A program made the translations under genes and the position numbers. The notes under the pieces were generated by a model. It saw nothing but the letters and a program-made list of their open reading frames with translations, was not told the origin of the DNA and ran no database searches. A stretch of 64,000 bases of DNA, from NCBI GenBank assembly GCA_026008535.1, contig BRKX01000017.1, positions 7,704,501 to 7,768,500 on the forward strand. The letters run 5' to 3'. The stretch comes from Perilla frutescens. Lineage: Eukaryota > Streptophyta > Magnoliopsida > Lamiales > Lamiaceae. Positions 34,760 through 46,692 of the stretch are shown in pieces (position 1 is the first letter of the stretch; every line of letters begins with the position of its first letter).

Positions 34760-35760
34760 TTAATTGAGATGCTTCAACCTTTGATTGTTGACTTTGAAGG
34801 TCTCTCTAGTACTTGAATCAAATAATTCCACTGCTCCATTTGGGCACACGGTCTGGATCTCATATGGTCCAGACCATTTGGACTTAAGTCCTCCCCCTAT
34901 CAGCTTCATTCTGGAATTATATAACAGAACCTTTTGCCTACGCTCAAAGGGCTTGTGGCGAATGAGGTGGTCATGGGTTCTTTTCATTCTTTCCTTATAG
35001 AGAACAACATTATCATAGGCCTCTAGCCTCATCTCTTCTAACTCTTGAAGTTGAAGCTTTCTTTTGATCCCAGCTTTATCAAGCTTCATGTTCAGCTTCT
35101 GAATTGCCCAAAAGGCTTTGTGCTCAATCTCTACTGGGAGATGGAAATTCTTCCCATAGACTAAACGGAAGGGAGACATCCCAATGGGTGTTTTGTAGGC
35201 AGTGCGATATGCCCACAAGGCATTATCCAGCTTGAAACTCCAATTCTTGTTATTGGGGTTCACGGCCTTCTAAAGTATGGACTTGACTTCTCGGTTAGAA
35301 ACCTCAGCTTGTCCATTCGCCTGTGGGTGATATGCAGTAGTCACCTTGTGTCTCACTCCATACTCCTTTAGCAAATTTCTGATGATCATGTTGCAGAAGT
35401 GGGATCCTTGATCACTTATCAGTGCCTTGGGCACACCGAACCTGTTGAACACATTAGACTTCAGGAACTTCTTGACCACACGGGCATCATTTATGGTAAT
35501 TGTTTTTGTTTCCACCCACTTGGATACATACTTCACAACTAGGACTATGTACTGATGTCCATTGGATTTGGTTAAAGAACCCATAAAGTCAATTACCCAA
35601 ATATCAAAGACTTTTACCGGCGTCATAGGTACCATGGGCATTTCATTGCGTTTGGAGATGTTTCTAGTCATCTGACAGCGTGAGCATCGTCGACACACCT
35701 CATAAGCATCTTTGTGAAGTGAGGGCCAAAAGAACCCGCAATCAAGAACCTTCTTTGCAC
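34760..35760 (-). pseudogene. Athila-type integrase, one in-frame stop, N-terminus cut
   Basis: The minus strand reads CGFFWPSLHKDAYEVCRRCSRCQ (only the CC half of the HHCC zinc finger is present), then VIDFMGSLTKSNGHQYI (first catalytic Asp), ALISDQGSHFCN (second Asp), YHPQANGQAEVSNREV (catalytic Glu), and after a TAG at 35,270 WSFKLDNALWAYRTAYKTPIG, PFRLVYGKNFHLPVE, MKLIGGGLKSKWSGPYEI and NNQRLKHLN. All three D,D,E residues are retained and no frameshift is seen, so one stop and the missing HH half are the main lesions. Integrase inserts the cDNA into the host chromosome. It begins abruptly next to the PBS at 35,764, meaning gag, PR, RT and RH were deleted. Confidence 0.92.
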
Positions 35761-35763
35761 TTC

Positions 35764-35774
35764 CAACGGCGCCA
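35764..35774 (-). promoter_or_regulatory. Partial tRNA-Asp primer-binding site
   Basis: Minus-strand TGGCGCCGTTG equals the first 11 bases of the tRNA-Asp PBS and lies five bases from the LTR edge. The following bases do not match the tRNA and lead straight into integrase, placing the deletion breakpoint inside or at the end of the PBS. Confidence 0.75.
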
Positions 35775-35778
35775 ATTC

Positions 35779-36772
35779 TGACGCGCGGTCATTTCGTGGT
35801 CAAAATAAATCTCTCAGACGAGACTTATCCTTATGCCCAGAGCAAGGCTTAGCTAGCTAATGTGAGTAAAGGTCGATCCCACGAGGAGCTACGAATTCTA
35901 TCTTCCAATGTCACTTTTCCAAAAGGTTTGAGAATTGTTATGGTCTCCGTACTTTTTATGTAAAGACTGTAAACTAAAGAACAAAACAAAACAAAAGACA
36001 AGAAAATATTAATAGTAAAAGTATTCCAGATTAGAACTCAGATTTCGAACTTAACAAACACTTGACTGATCATAGGCATGTTGATTACTTATGCAAATCT
36101 GATTACCTGGTTATAGGCAACGGATCTCTCACACTTACCCAATCTATCCTTTCAGTTTAGTCTCGACGTGATCTCTCTTCCCCTAAATCCTAACTTGTCA
36201 CCTAACTCCGATCTCTCATATGATTGTAAGCAACAAAGTAGCCTTATGATCTAGATAGACCCAAATTTACCTAGACAAAGATCTCTCTTATGCCCTCAGT
36301 ACCAGTGATGTATCCCATCTCTTCATGACCAACACACAGCTACGATTCATTGACCATTTATAGAGGTAGTGAACATAATTCTAATTAACAAGTGATCAGC
36401 CACAATTAACTAGCTTAGCCCACTATATAATGCAACAAAGAAAACGATTACACGACGGAACCAAATTCGCAAAGTTTATGCTCATAAGCCTAACGATTCT
36501 TACGTGTTCATTAAGTTCTTATCATTGTTCAATTCGGAATAATGAGTCTAGCCACTCATGCTAGACTTAGAACCATAAAAATAATTTAAAGAATTAAATA
36601 AGACATAATATAAATGAAAAACTTACTTATATTAACTACAAAAAGAATCCAACTCCAACGCTGGATTGAAGAACATAAATAGGAAATACTAAGTGCCTGC
36701 GGGCATAAGGTCCGAGACAGGATGCAGAAAAGTAAAATAAATTGTTGTACGTAAAAGCAATAAAAGAGTGTA
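35779..36772 (-). repeat. Truncated 5' LTR of the Athila-type element
   Basis: 994 bases matching the low-coordinate ~930 bases of the LTR at 29,480-31,081. The match ends at GAGTGTA (36,772), where chromovirus integrase sequence begins, so the U3 half of this LTR is missing. Confidence 0.88.
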
Positions 36773-36773
36773 C

Positions 36774-37722
36774 ACTTCTTAAGTAAAGAAACGTGAAAAA
36801 CTGAATGAATCTCAGACATAGGTGGTAGATCGAGTTTATAGGCTGCTTTCCCAATTTTCTCCAGAATATAATAGGGGCCATAATACCTGGATGAGAGCTT
36901 GAGATTTCTCCTGAGGGCGACAAATGACTGTCTGTAGGGTTGTATCTTAAGGTAGACTATCTCTCCAACTTCAAAATTTATGTCTTGGCATTTGCGGTCT
37001 GCAAACCATTTCATCCTCGATTGAGCTTGTACCAGGTTGTCCTTAAGTGTCTGCATCATTTATTATCTCTGGCTTAGGAGATCAGTGGCTTCAGTGTGGG
37101 TAGAGTTCAGATAAGAGGTGATTGAGAGGGCCTGATAAGAAGTACACTTAAGGCTAGTGTGGTAACTTGTGTTGTACCAAACTCGGCTAAGGGAAGCCAC
37201 TGTAGCCACTTCTCAGGGGTAGAACTGACCATGCATCTAAGGTAGTTTTAAGGCAGTGTTTAAGCCTTTCAGTCTGCCTATCAAACTATGGGTGATAAGC
37301 TGAAGCCATATCTAGTTTAACTCACATGAGCCTGAAAAGCTCCTGCCGAAAAGAACTTGTGAAAACTGGATCTCTGTCTGTGACAATACTCACAGGTTGG
37401 CCATGCAGTTTGTAGACATTATCCAGGAATAGCCTTGCAACAGATTCTGCAGAATAGGGGTGGGATAATGCCAAGAAGTGGCCAAATTTTGTGAACCTGT
37501 CAATCACAACTAGAATGACATTCTTTCCCCCAGAATTAGACAAACCCTCCACAAAATCCATGGATATATGGGTCCAGGACTGGCTGGGTATGGGTAGTGG
37601 CTGTAATAACCCCGGGTAAAACTATGATCAGACTTATTTCTTTGGCAAACATCACATTCCTGAACCCACCTTATCACACCAGACTTCATCTTAGGCCAGT
37701 AGAAGATACATTTAAGTCTCAT
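36774..37722 (-). pseudogene. Chromovirus (Ty3/Gypsy) integrase, 3' end cut
   Basis: The minus strand reads MRLKCIFYWPKMKSGV and CDVCQRNKS (zinc finger part), then MDFVEGLSNSGGKNVILVV and IDRFTKFGHF (first catalytic Asp region), SIVTDRDPVFTSSFRQELF (second Asp), and near 37,059-36,774 the C-terminal module WFADRKC, GEIVYLKIQPYRQ, KLSSRYYGPYYILEKIG and HSVFHVSLLKKC. The GPY/F module is intact. The catalytic Glu segment near 37,290-37,260 lies in a disrupted frame. The sequence stops right after VSLLKKC, so a chromodomain, if the element had one, and the 3' LTR are absent. Confidence 0.9.
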
Positions 37723-37907
37723 GTAGGTACCACTTGTGCCAGAATGCCCCCCATAAACTGAATTGTGTAGTGCATATAACAGGCTAGTTTTGAGTTCAGG
37801 ATGTTCCCCACTGCTAGTCTACCATTGTATCTTAACAGTCCATCAATCAACTAAAATTTAGGATGGGAATCTTTGCCAACAAGCTTGGCACTCAGAACCT
37901 TAGTGAA

Positions 37908-39374
37908 CTAAGGGTCCTGCTGGTAACTCTGAACCACTTTTTGGACCCAGCTTGGTGTGACTGTTGTGGTAGCTAGGCATTCAGGGTGTAGAGCTTCTTT
38001 CCTGGATAAGGCATCTATTGCCTTATTTTCACTGCCCCTTTTATAGTGTATCTCATAATTGAGGCCCAGTAGTTTAGTTATCCCTCTTTGTTGTATGGGG
38101 TTCAACATCTTCTGATCCAACAAATGCTTGAGAGCTTGTTGATCTGTTTTGATAATAAATTTATGCCCTTGTAAATAGACCCTTCATTTTTTAATTGCCA
38201 TCAACACAGCTAAGAACTCTCTTTCATATATGGAAAGAGCTTGATTCTTTGGGCAGAGGGTTTTGCTTAAATAGGCAATAGGTCTGCCCTCTTGCATCAG
38301 CACAGCTCCCACTCCAAAACCACTGGCATCTGTCTCTAAGAAAAATGGTTTGGTGAAGTCTGGCAAGGCCAAAACTGGGGTTGTAGACAAGGCTACCTTC
38401 AGTTTGTGAAAATCTTGCTCAGCCCCTTCATTCCAGTGAAAATTATCCCTCTTCAATAGATCAGTTAGGGGTTTGCTAAGCAACCCATAGTCCTGCACAA
38501 ATTTCCTGTAGTAGCCAGTAAGGCCTAGGAAACCCCTCAGTTGCTTGGTGTTCCTAAGAACAGGCCAGTTTAGCATACAGTCCACTTTTTTAGGGTCAGT
38601 AGTAACTCTTTCCTATGTGATAATGTGCCCAAGATAATCTACTTGGGTTGTTCCAAAACTGCACTTACTTTTCTTTGCAAACAGCTTGTGATCCCTGAGT
38701 AATTGCAGCACCACTCTCAAATGATCTAGATGAGATTCCCAGCTAGAGCTGTAGACTAAGATATCATAAAAAAAAAACAGTACAAATTTCCTCAGCTGGT
38801 CCCTGAATGTCTGGTTTATGATGGACTGGAAGGTGGCTGGGGTGTTGCATAGCCCAAAGGGCATAACTACAAATTCAAAGTGCCCATGATGGGTGCTAAA
38901 GACAGTGAGATACCTGGCCTTTGGTCTTACTAAGATTTGGAAGTACCCTGAACTCAAGTCAATTTTAGAAAAGAATAGCCCCATGTAGGTCATCAAGTAG
39001 CTCATCAATGATAGGGATATGATACTCATGCTTTACTGTGAGAGAGTTGAGGTACCGATAGTCCACACACATTCTCCAAGTTTGGTCTTTCTTCTTCACT
39101 AATATAACTGGGGCAGCAAAAGGGTTTTTGTTGTGTTGCATAAGACCAGACTCCAATAACTCCCTGATAATTCTTTCAATCTCATCTTTATAGCTATGAG
39201 AGGTCTTATAGGGATGTTGGTGCTTGGGTATGCTATTGGGTTGAGGGTGATATGATGCTCCACCCCCTTGCTAGGTGGCAAATCACTAGGTTCCTCAAAT
39301 ACATCACTAAAATCTTCCAATGAATTCTCAATATCAAGGCCCAAGGTAGCATCAATACTCTGCGGCCTTACCAT
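37908..39374 (-). pseudogene. Chromovirus reverse transcriptase and RNase H, mutated active site
   Basis: Order on the minus strand: DLPPSKGVEHHITL (39,320), NPFAAPVILVKKKDQTWRMC and VDYRYLNSLTV (39,130), SKIDLSSGYFQI, TVFSTHHGHFEFVVMPFGLC and NTPATFQSIINQTF (39,000-38,800). The box that should read FFDDILVYS reads FFFYDILVYSSS at about 38,785-38,755, so the first of the two metal-binding aspartates is Tyr. This follows a T10 run. RNase H follows: GYYRKFVQDYGLLSKPLTDL, FFLETDASGFGVGAVLMQ and YEREFLAVLMAI, then ENKAIDALSRKEAL. Frameshifts separate the pieces. Together with gag and integrase this is one element. Confidence 0.92.
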
Positions 39375-39592
39375 AAATATCTCCTCTATCTCATCCCTAC
39401 AGCTTGAGTGGCAGATCTTTTACAAGCTATGCCCAGAAATGAGCTAGCATTCAGCTTGAGATCTGGCAGTTTGAATTTTGACCTTCTTTCCCTGTTGATT
39501 GACAGTGAAGGTCATGTTTTTGTAATCTAGCTCAATTGGTGTACAAGATTTCAACCAATCTCCACCAAGGATAAGGTCATAGCCTTCAGTCT

Positions 39593-41045
39593 TCAGAACT
39601 CTAGGTGCATAGACAAAAATTTGTGTCCCTGGACATTCCAGGTGAACCTCTTATCATGGGAGTCACTCAAAAGTTTCTGGCCATTAGCCACTCTCACTAA
39701 TAGAGAGGTAGCCTGTTCAAGGGAACACCCCAACTTCTGAGTTGTGGTCTCCTGGATCTGCAGCTCATGTTTCCTAACTTTTTCCACTACCCTTAGGGTT
39801 GTCAATCCTTCAGAACCTGAGATAGCATTAATAGAGATATGGACCTCTTCCATTAGTGCTTCTCCAGGGTCAAGAGGTAGAGAATCTTCCTCTGGAACAA
39901 GGGTTTCTTGAAGATAGGTTAGCTCATCTTGCTCACTCATAATCATATAATGGATTCTATTCTTACACCTATGCCCAAACATATAAGGTTCATCACAATT
40001 GTAGCATAGGCCCTTCTCTCTTCTAGTTGTCATTTCAGTAGAAGTAAGCAGCTTGGTGGGTGGTTTTAGTGGTGTGGAATTAGGCTTAGCAAGACTAGGG
40101 TTGGGTGTGTCTGATCTCCTAAACCTTTGGTGTTGTTGAGTTGAAAGGGGTCTCACAGAGCTCTTCAACCTTTTAGTAATGCCCAAGGGTCTGTAGCTGG
40201 TTCCTGCCTAGATCAATGCACTGATACAGGGAATGGGGCTGGAACATATTAATAGCAGCTTGTAGGTCTTCACTTAGTCCACTCATGAAGCTTGCCATGA
40301 AGTACCCCTCCGAATAGTCTCTGGTGTTAAACAACAACATGCAAGACTTTAGTTCTTCAAACTTCTCAACATACTCATCATAGGAACCTTGGTGCTTAAG
40401 TTTGTTGAATTCCATGATTATTTTAGATTCCTTCAAATCCTCAAAACGGGCAGATACCACATCCAAAAATTACCCCTAGCTCAAGTCCTTAAACTTGTGG
40501 CTATAGTTTTAAAACCATAGCTCAACCTCCCCTTCAAAATGTAGTGAAGCTAAAACCAACTTTTGAGATTCAGGGACATTATGGACTAATTGGAAATATT
40601 GATTACATTTAAGAATCCAAGAACGGGGTTAGCTTCTATCAAACCTGGGAAATTCAATCTTAGGGATAGGGCTTTTCATCTGCATACATGTTTGATCTTG
40701 TGTAACAATAGCCTTGTGTCCAGAATTGATTGGATGCGGACTCGGAGAACCACTCTCAGCTGAAAAGGGATTCGGTGGGGCTCCCAAGATAGATTGTTCA
40801 TCTTGTGATCCTTTGCCTTTTGAAAGATTTGAGAGTTGTAACTGTATATTTGTAAGAGTGTGAGTGAGGTGGTTATACTTGGAATTCACACCCTTAAACT
40901 GATCTTGCAATTCTGTAGAAAGAATCCCTAATTTCTCGTGCATTTTTAACTCGGCTGCTTCTCTTTTGGTTGATTCCGCAAGTAAAACTTGATCTAATCT
41001 CTTATTTGCTTCTTGCAGCTCCTTCAAACGGGTGCCTTCAGCCAT
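39593..41045 (-). pseudogene. Chromovirus gag, zinc knuckle and protease
   Basis: An ATG at 41,045 starts MAEGTRLKELQEANKRLDQV, a coiled-coil N-terminus; by 40,629 it reads PIPKIEFPRFDRS and a stop. The gag core continues in frame as CNQYFQLVHNVPESQKLVLA and then VSARFEDLKESKIIMEFNKL, YDEYVEKFEELKSCML and FMSGLSEDLQAAINMFQP (40,466-40,173). At about 40,020-39,960 is the knuckle LCYNCDEPYMFGHRCKNR, with the Cys/His set but an extra residue in the loop. Protease sequence follows to about 39,480 with poor conservation. Gag and protease package and mature the particle. Confidence 0.88.
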
Positions 41046-41077
41046 GATATTCCAGATCCCGGCTCCAACATACCAAA

Positions 41078-41338
41078 TGTAATGAAAAGCTATAACTTTA
41101 ATGTATTTGATATAGTGAATATATTGTAATAGACGTTGGAAGTATGTAGAAGAAGGAGAGAGAGGGTTTAGAGAAGAAAAGGGATGAAATAAAGATATTT
41201 CATTACTTGGGTAAGGGTGTACAAAATATGAGCTTATATATGCTGCATATCCGGACCCACAAATAACAAACCCTAATACATCATATTATATAGACGGAAA
41301 TTAAAACATAACATAAAGCTAAAGCATATTCCCCAACA
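41078..41338 (-). repeat. Chromovirus 5' LTR (261 bp) and adjoining PBS
   Basis: On the minus strand the LTR runs from TGTTGGGGAATATGC to CTTTTCATTACA. It is directly followed by TTTGGTATGTTGGAGCCGG, a degenerate initiator-tRNA-Met type primer site, then the gag ATG. A 261-base LTR is short and fits Reina-like chromoviruses. The second LTR copy is not in the window. Confidence 0.8.
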
Positions 41339-44198
41339 ATGCAATTAGCCACTTGCTTCGGCCCATTCACCAGTTGAGCCCATTCCAGCATCGACTCCTC
41401 TCACTAGCCCATCTTCAGTTCCTTCCGTCAACCCGACTCGCTCCGGACCCGAACCCGTCTTAGTGCGATGACCTAAGTCGCATTGCCCCAATTGAAACGG
41501 GCAATTTAGCCCTAATTTTCTCAAGGTCTCACCTTTAGCTAGTTTTTGCTTTTCCTCTGCAATTTCCCTTCCAATCAGCACTGAATCCACGACATTTGGA
41601 TGAGTTATTAGTTCCCAGGAATGGTTCTCACCAGATCCACCCATATATATATATATATATATATATATAGTTTTTATAATTTGAGATGTGAAAAAGTTCA
41701 CCCTCGCTAACTAAAAATTCTAGCTCCGTCCCTGGAAGTTGTGATAATTGAATGAAACTGATTTTAAGGATAGTAGGAATACTGATAATGGAATGAAACT
41801 GATTTTAAGGATAGTAGGAAATTATGCAAAAGAATGATGAAAATTTTAAGGATATAAAAATGAAATTTCCATCAACCGTCGTTAACTACCATTACTGTAA
41901 GGGTGCATTTTTACACTTCAAAAATATTGAGTATATTCATTCTCAAAGAATAAAAAACAACATTACTTGGCTCTTTTTTGGCAAACGTTAAAGGATTTTT
42001 TTACCTTATCCCAACAAAAATCATGTTTTATGACTCCCCGCATGAATCTTAAACTTATGTTTTGTAGATTTCATCTTTTTTTTATGGGTAAAAAAGTGTG
42101 TTATAAAGCAGTTAAAAAAAACTGTACAAGTGTATTGTAAAATATAAATCTTGGACAAGTCTAAGTGGGTAACAACTATATTGAAACAAGTTCGAGTAGC
42201 GAGGAAGGGGTAGAAGCCGTGTAGGCCATACGCAACTTACACCTAATACGAGGTGACTAGCAGTTAGCCAAGAAACTTTAGTGAGGAAAAGAGAAAGAAA
42301 AATAAAAATAAAATAAATGCTCCCACTATCTAGGATAGGTAGAGCGCACAATACATTAAAACAAAACAGGAGTAATCCCCTGGCTACAATGACAAGTTAA
42401 CTTTATGCACTTAGTACAACCCGTAGCGAATTAGCACTAACCAATTAACATACTCGCATCCGAAACGAGGAGGGGTGAGCAGGAGCTCTACCTCAGGCCT
42501 CATTAAAACCTTATTTCAAGGAAAATCCTGTGGGAAAAACATTGAAATAAAGAAAAAGAGTACCATAATAGTGAACAATCATCATAACCTCTGCAAAATG
42601 ATTATAGAATGCCGCCACCAATGGATTTTACATCCTAATCAAATGGATAGGAGGTTGTTCCTTGAATCCTTTGGTATGGAGAAGGGTTGCAGTCTTCTTA
42701 ACTTGCTAATTCCGATAATTGTTCATTTATGAGGGGTATAATGTATATAACCTGTAAGGGACCTGCAAAGTAGAAAAATAGCAATATCCCATCTTCCTTG
42801 AAGAGGAAATCAATTAATAACCCGATGCTACTGCCTTTACACATTTTGTTTCATATAACTACTGTAACATTAATAGTATAGGAATCACTGTCACAACAGC
42901 AACAAGTTAGAAGCAGAAGTCATTAGCATGCTAACAATTAGGACTCACATGTAATACATTTAGAACCAATATGACAGCAGCAAAAATAATCAAAGGCCTA
43001 CTTCTAGAAAATGATTTAGGGTAGATTAGAACAGCTTCCAGTTTACTTATGCTTGGTTTAGATCTGTTAACTTCAACAAGAAATTACAGCCTTTAATGCT
43101 CTATTTTTTGCAAGTTAACAAGCCTTAGTTAATAAGCTCATGAGGGTATTTCAGCAAGGTTGCCTATAATATCATACAAACAACATTATTCCCTCTTCCA
43201 GTGAAGAGGAAATTAGTAGAACGAGGCTGCAACCATAACATATTGTTTTTCATGTATGATGTGTTAGCCAATAGCAGGTGAGCAGCAGAAAGATGCTACG
43301 ATTTTTTTTTCTTTTTCTTGGCCCACCCAACTGAGGAGCTTACTACCTTTTTGCATGTTGATAGCACCTCTTCGCTTGGATCTACAGGCTACAGCTCTTA
43401 ATGAGCGAAGATAATTCACACAAGAGCACAAAAAATATAGCATATGGGCAGACAACAAATATTCTTGTCTCAGGTTTTAATCAACCCAGATTATGCAATT
43501 TAATATGTAGGAACAGATCTAATAGAGGCTTTAGAGTGGCAGTCACTATAAGGAGACTTCTAGTTAACAGTCCTTTACTTGCTGTATGCTTATCGACTGA
43601 GAAAAGGGCATATAAATGCAACATTTCTCACTTCATCAGTCAACATGAGAATGTCCTGATAGATATGCCTTTCGTACGAGTCACAACTTGCCCGGAAAGG
43701 AATTTCTCTACCTTAAGACCGTTGTAATTATGGCCCTGGGATGATAACAACACTAGACAAAAAAATATATAAAAAAAAACTTCCAAAATATTCGAAGAAA
43801 TGAATCCATAATGAAGAAACACTACATCTAACAAAGTCCATAGGAATATCAAGTTACATCATATGCTGGGATATGTCAAGCTAATAAGAGAGTTATATGT
43901 CTGCCTAGAACATCTTGCAGCTACATACATCAATAGAAAGATTTGCAGTCGAATCATATCGTTCCCTACTACATCTTACACAAACACAGACCTAAACAAA
44001 CAGAGATTCTCTTGTCTGGTGAACACGATGCCTTACAAGAACCTTGATTACATGCGCGTCTTCACCCATAAATCACAATTCTCTTCTCTATGCACCTCAT
44101 GCTAATCTTAAAATTGTAACAAATTCTAGAAAAACCCCCAACTTAGCTTCCTCCAATAGTCAGCACTACAGTTTACTCCTGTCTGCAAGTCAGCAACT
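41339..44198. other. Intergenic sequence with small repeats
   Basis: A (TA)n run lies at 41,644-41,669. Two 41-base units, 41,744-41,784 and 41,785-41,825, form a near-perfect tandem repeat built on AATGAAACTGATTTTAAGG. A minus frame at 41,345-41,701 is open for 118 codons but I do not recognise it. At 42,495-42,545 a GGCCTCATTAAAACC...CCTGTGGGAAAAAC segment resembles sequence common in plant repeats. The part nearest 44,199 is probably the 3' UTR of the gene that follows. Confidence 0.45.
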
Positions 44199-44560
44199 CT
44201 AACTTTGGGGCTGAACCTGCTCGGGCAGGGGCTGCTGCTGCTGGATTTGAACAACGTTTGGGGGTGCACCGGCATTCATTGCCACCAGCTCGAGCTCCTG
44301 TATCGCATTAATGGCAGCTTCACTGTTCAATGATGGTCTTACCAAAGTTACTGTTTGCTTCACCATTGATTGCTGGCAGCAAGTTAAAAGATAGTTTGTT
44401 AGAGCATGTACTGCAAATATTATACATGTATGCACAAATATAAACAAACATCTATACCACTACAAGTACTTACCAAGTTTTCAAGTTTAGCTTTGAGATC
44501 AAGATAGGCCACTAGGAGCTGGGAGGAGTCTGCAGTCCGATTCGCTGATTCTTCGGAATT
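44199..44560 (-). CDS. Last two exons of an unrecognised host gene
   Basis: An internal exon (44,560-44,474, 87 bases) reads NSEESANRTADSSQ and LVAYLDLKAKLENL. It is preceded by a T-rich tract and TGCTAG acceptor and followed by a GTAAGT donor. After a 101-base intron ending CTGCCAG, the terminal exon (44,372-44,199) reads QSMVKQTVTLVRPSLNSEAA, AINAIQELELVAMNAGAPPN and a Q/P-rich tail ending QPQS and stop. Both introns are phase 0 and the frames join without stops. The composition (helical, then Q-rich tail) would suit a small subunit of a nuclear complex, but I cannot name the family. Upstream exons, expected above 44,560, were not found with confidence. Confidence 0.6.
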
Positions 44561-44564
44561 CTAG

Positions 44565-46234
44565 CAGCCATATAAAAAAAATAATATATATATGTACTCA
44601 TTCAGATTAAAAAAGAAAAGAAAAGGAAGAGGCAAATTATGGAAATCCAGAATGCCAGGGGAAATTATAATGTTTTTTTGGCCCAGTGATCCAACACAAG
44701 AAAAACAGTGTGTTTTTCACCAAGATCTTACCCCGTCTATGTGGCTAAATCAATTTGCTAACAGCCTAGCACACGATAATCCTTAGTTATGTGACTAAAT
44801 CAATTTGCTAGCACACAATAATACTTAGTGTATCGGCTTGACTAATAGTAATATTTCAAAATAGAAGTGACATTTGTGTCAGAAAAACGTGTAAAATCAG
44901 ATTTTAATGCCAACATCAGACTTCACTTATAGCATAATGAAATCATTACATCAACTCTAATACAATGGAATAAGCATGTCAATGGGGTTTAATAGTGAAA
45001 ATAAATTTGAGCATGTGAAGAAATCAAACTTCACATAGCATAGTTAAATCGTCACATCAAACTAATGCCCTTCAGTTGGAAAGCATGTCAATGGGGTTAA
45101 ATTGTCAAAATAAATTTGAGCATGTGATTGTCTAAGGTGAAGTGCTAATCTGTTTAACCATTTATTAGATCATCAATCCAATGCATTCTAGCCTCGAGGT
45201 TTACTGGTGCTGTACAACTTGGCATGGACATTTACAAAATCATAAACTCGTCAGCTAAACTCTCAAAGATGAACTCAAAAAGATCATGATTTATGTTACG
45301 GTAGGTCTTAGGTACCACAATGCTACATATATAAAGCCCTAATTTAGGAATGGAATGGATTCCCTGAAGTAGAAGAAGCTAAACAATGGAAAACTTAAAC
45401 CAGATTTGAAAAATTCCATGAAACCCAACAAGTGGTATCACAGCCATGACATTCCAAAATGTAACCGGTAAAGAAAACTTTTGAATCCAAACAAAGTGGT
45501 GAAGCCCATTCGCTCTATCAGTCACATTCTTCACATAACGAGTGTTTAGTAACATGGTGAAGAAAGGCAGATTACTTGATGCAGCACAGATCATCATAGG
45601 TAGGAGATGGGTTAACACACCCAAAGCGGTCTTCTAAGTACCACGGTAGCCTTGGTCCTTATTTCAGGGCAAGCTCTCACAATGTGGTGAAGATGGACAT
45701 GACTTGATGGAGTAAAAGATTTACCCAGCAGAAGAAGACTAACAAGTTTAAAGTTTACAGTATTTCTAACTGTACAGAACTATATGGATAGTAGTTAATA
45801 CCACCATGGAGATAAATGGTCTGCCAAACAATAAAAGGAAGTGTTGGAGACAAATTGTTGGGGAGCTACTAAAGCTCACATCAATTGGATAAAGCAAAGA
45901 ATACCATGGATTTGCAAAAATGATAGATAAAGTAAAACCTCTGTAGAAAATAATAAGGAAAAAATAATTATTTTCGAGGCCCTAACTTGTGGCAATGTGC
46001 AAAACTAATAATACAATAATTTTTTTAAATACAATTATATAAATATATGGTTCTGTTCATGTAATAAATTAATAAATTTCGAGAAATATATACATAATTA
46101 GAATGAATTAGTATAATATGATTCTAATGTTGTATTCTTTTTTCCTTCAATTAAATCTAGTTGAATATCATCCCTAGCTTTCCTACTTACACCCAAAACT
46201 TCAAATGTTGTATTGAGCAACTGCAACAAAAACT

Positions 46235-46288
<54 letters not shown>

Positions 46289-46692
46289 TGTATGTATATA
46301 TAAATTTTGCTTCTATATTCACAAATTTAGAAAACAAAAAAAAAATGTTTATGTAATTCAATTTATATGGCTTTATTGGGAATGCGGTAAGTAAATGAGT
46401 AAGGGTTAATTTAGATGCAAATTCAATATAAACTTTAAACATAGGCAATTTTTAATTTGGACGTTATTCAACATCCTGAATTTTAGACGAGGCAAATCCT
46501 AATTTCAAAAAACTATAGGTCGGAAAATGCGCAATTTAGCCTCAATTTGACTTAACATTGAGAAATTAAAGACAGTGTTAACATGCTCATGACATGCCCA
46601 AAATTTTAAACTATGGACGTCATCAAACCGACATTGTACACGAAGTCACGCACTGGCAACGATCAATTCCACCACGATTTCGTCGATTACAA
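44565..46692. other. Intron/intergenic sequence with small repeats
   Basis: This may hold the upstream exons or introns of the gene ending at 44,199, but no frame is convincing. A degenerate tandem duplication at about 44,749-44,830 repeats GACTAAATCAATTTGCTA. A second pair near 44,980-45,015 and 45,090-45,125 shares GCATGTCAATGGGGTT and AATAAATTTGAGCATGTGA. A (TA)n run of about 23 units is at 46,240-46,285. Confidence 0.45.

Noticed and set aside
41345..41701. 118-codon minus frame containing an IYIYIYIYI run
   Set aside because: Part is a translated (TA)n microsatellite; the rest matches no family I know and borders a retrotransposon LTR. Not called as a gene.
45379..45624. 81-codon minus frame upstream of the unrecognised exons
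   Set aside because: No splice signal links it in phase to the exon at 44,560, and its composition looks like translated non-coding DNA.
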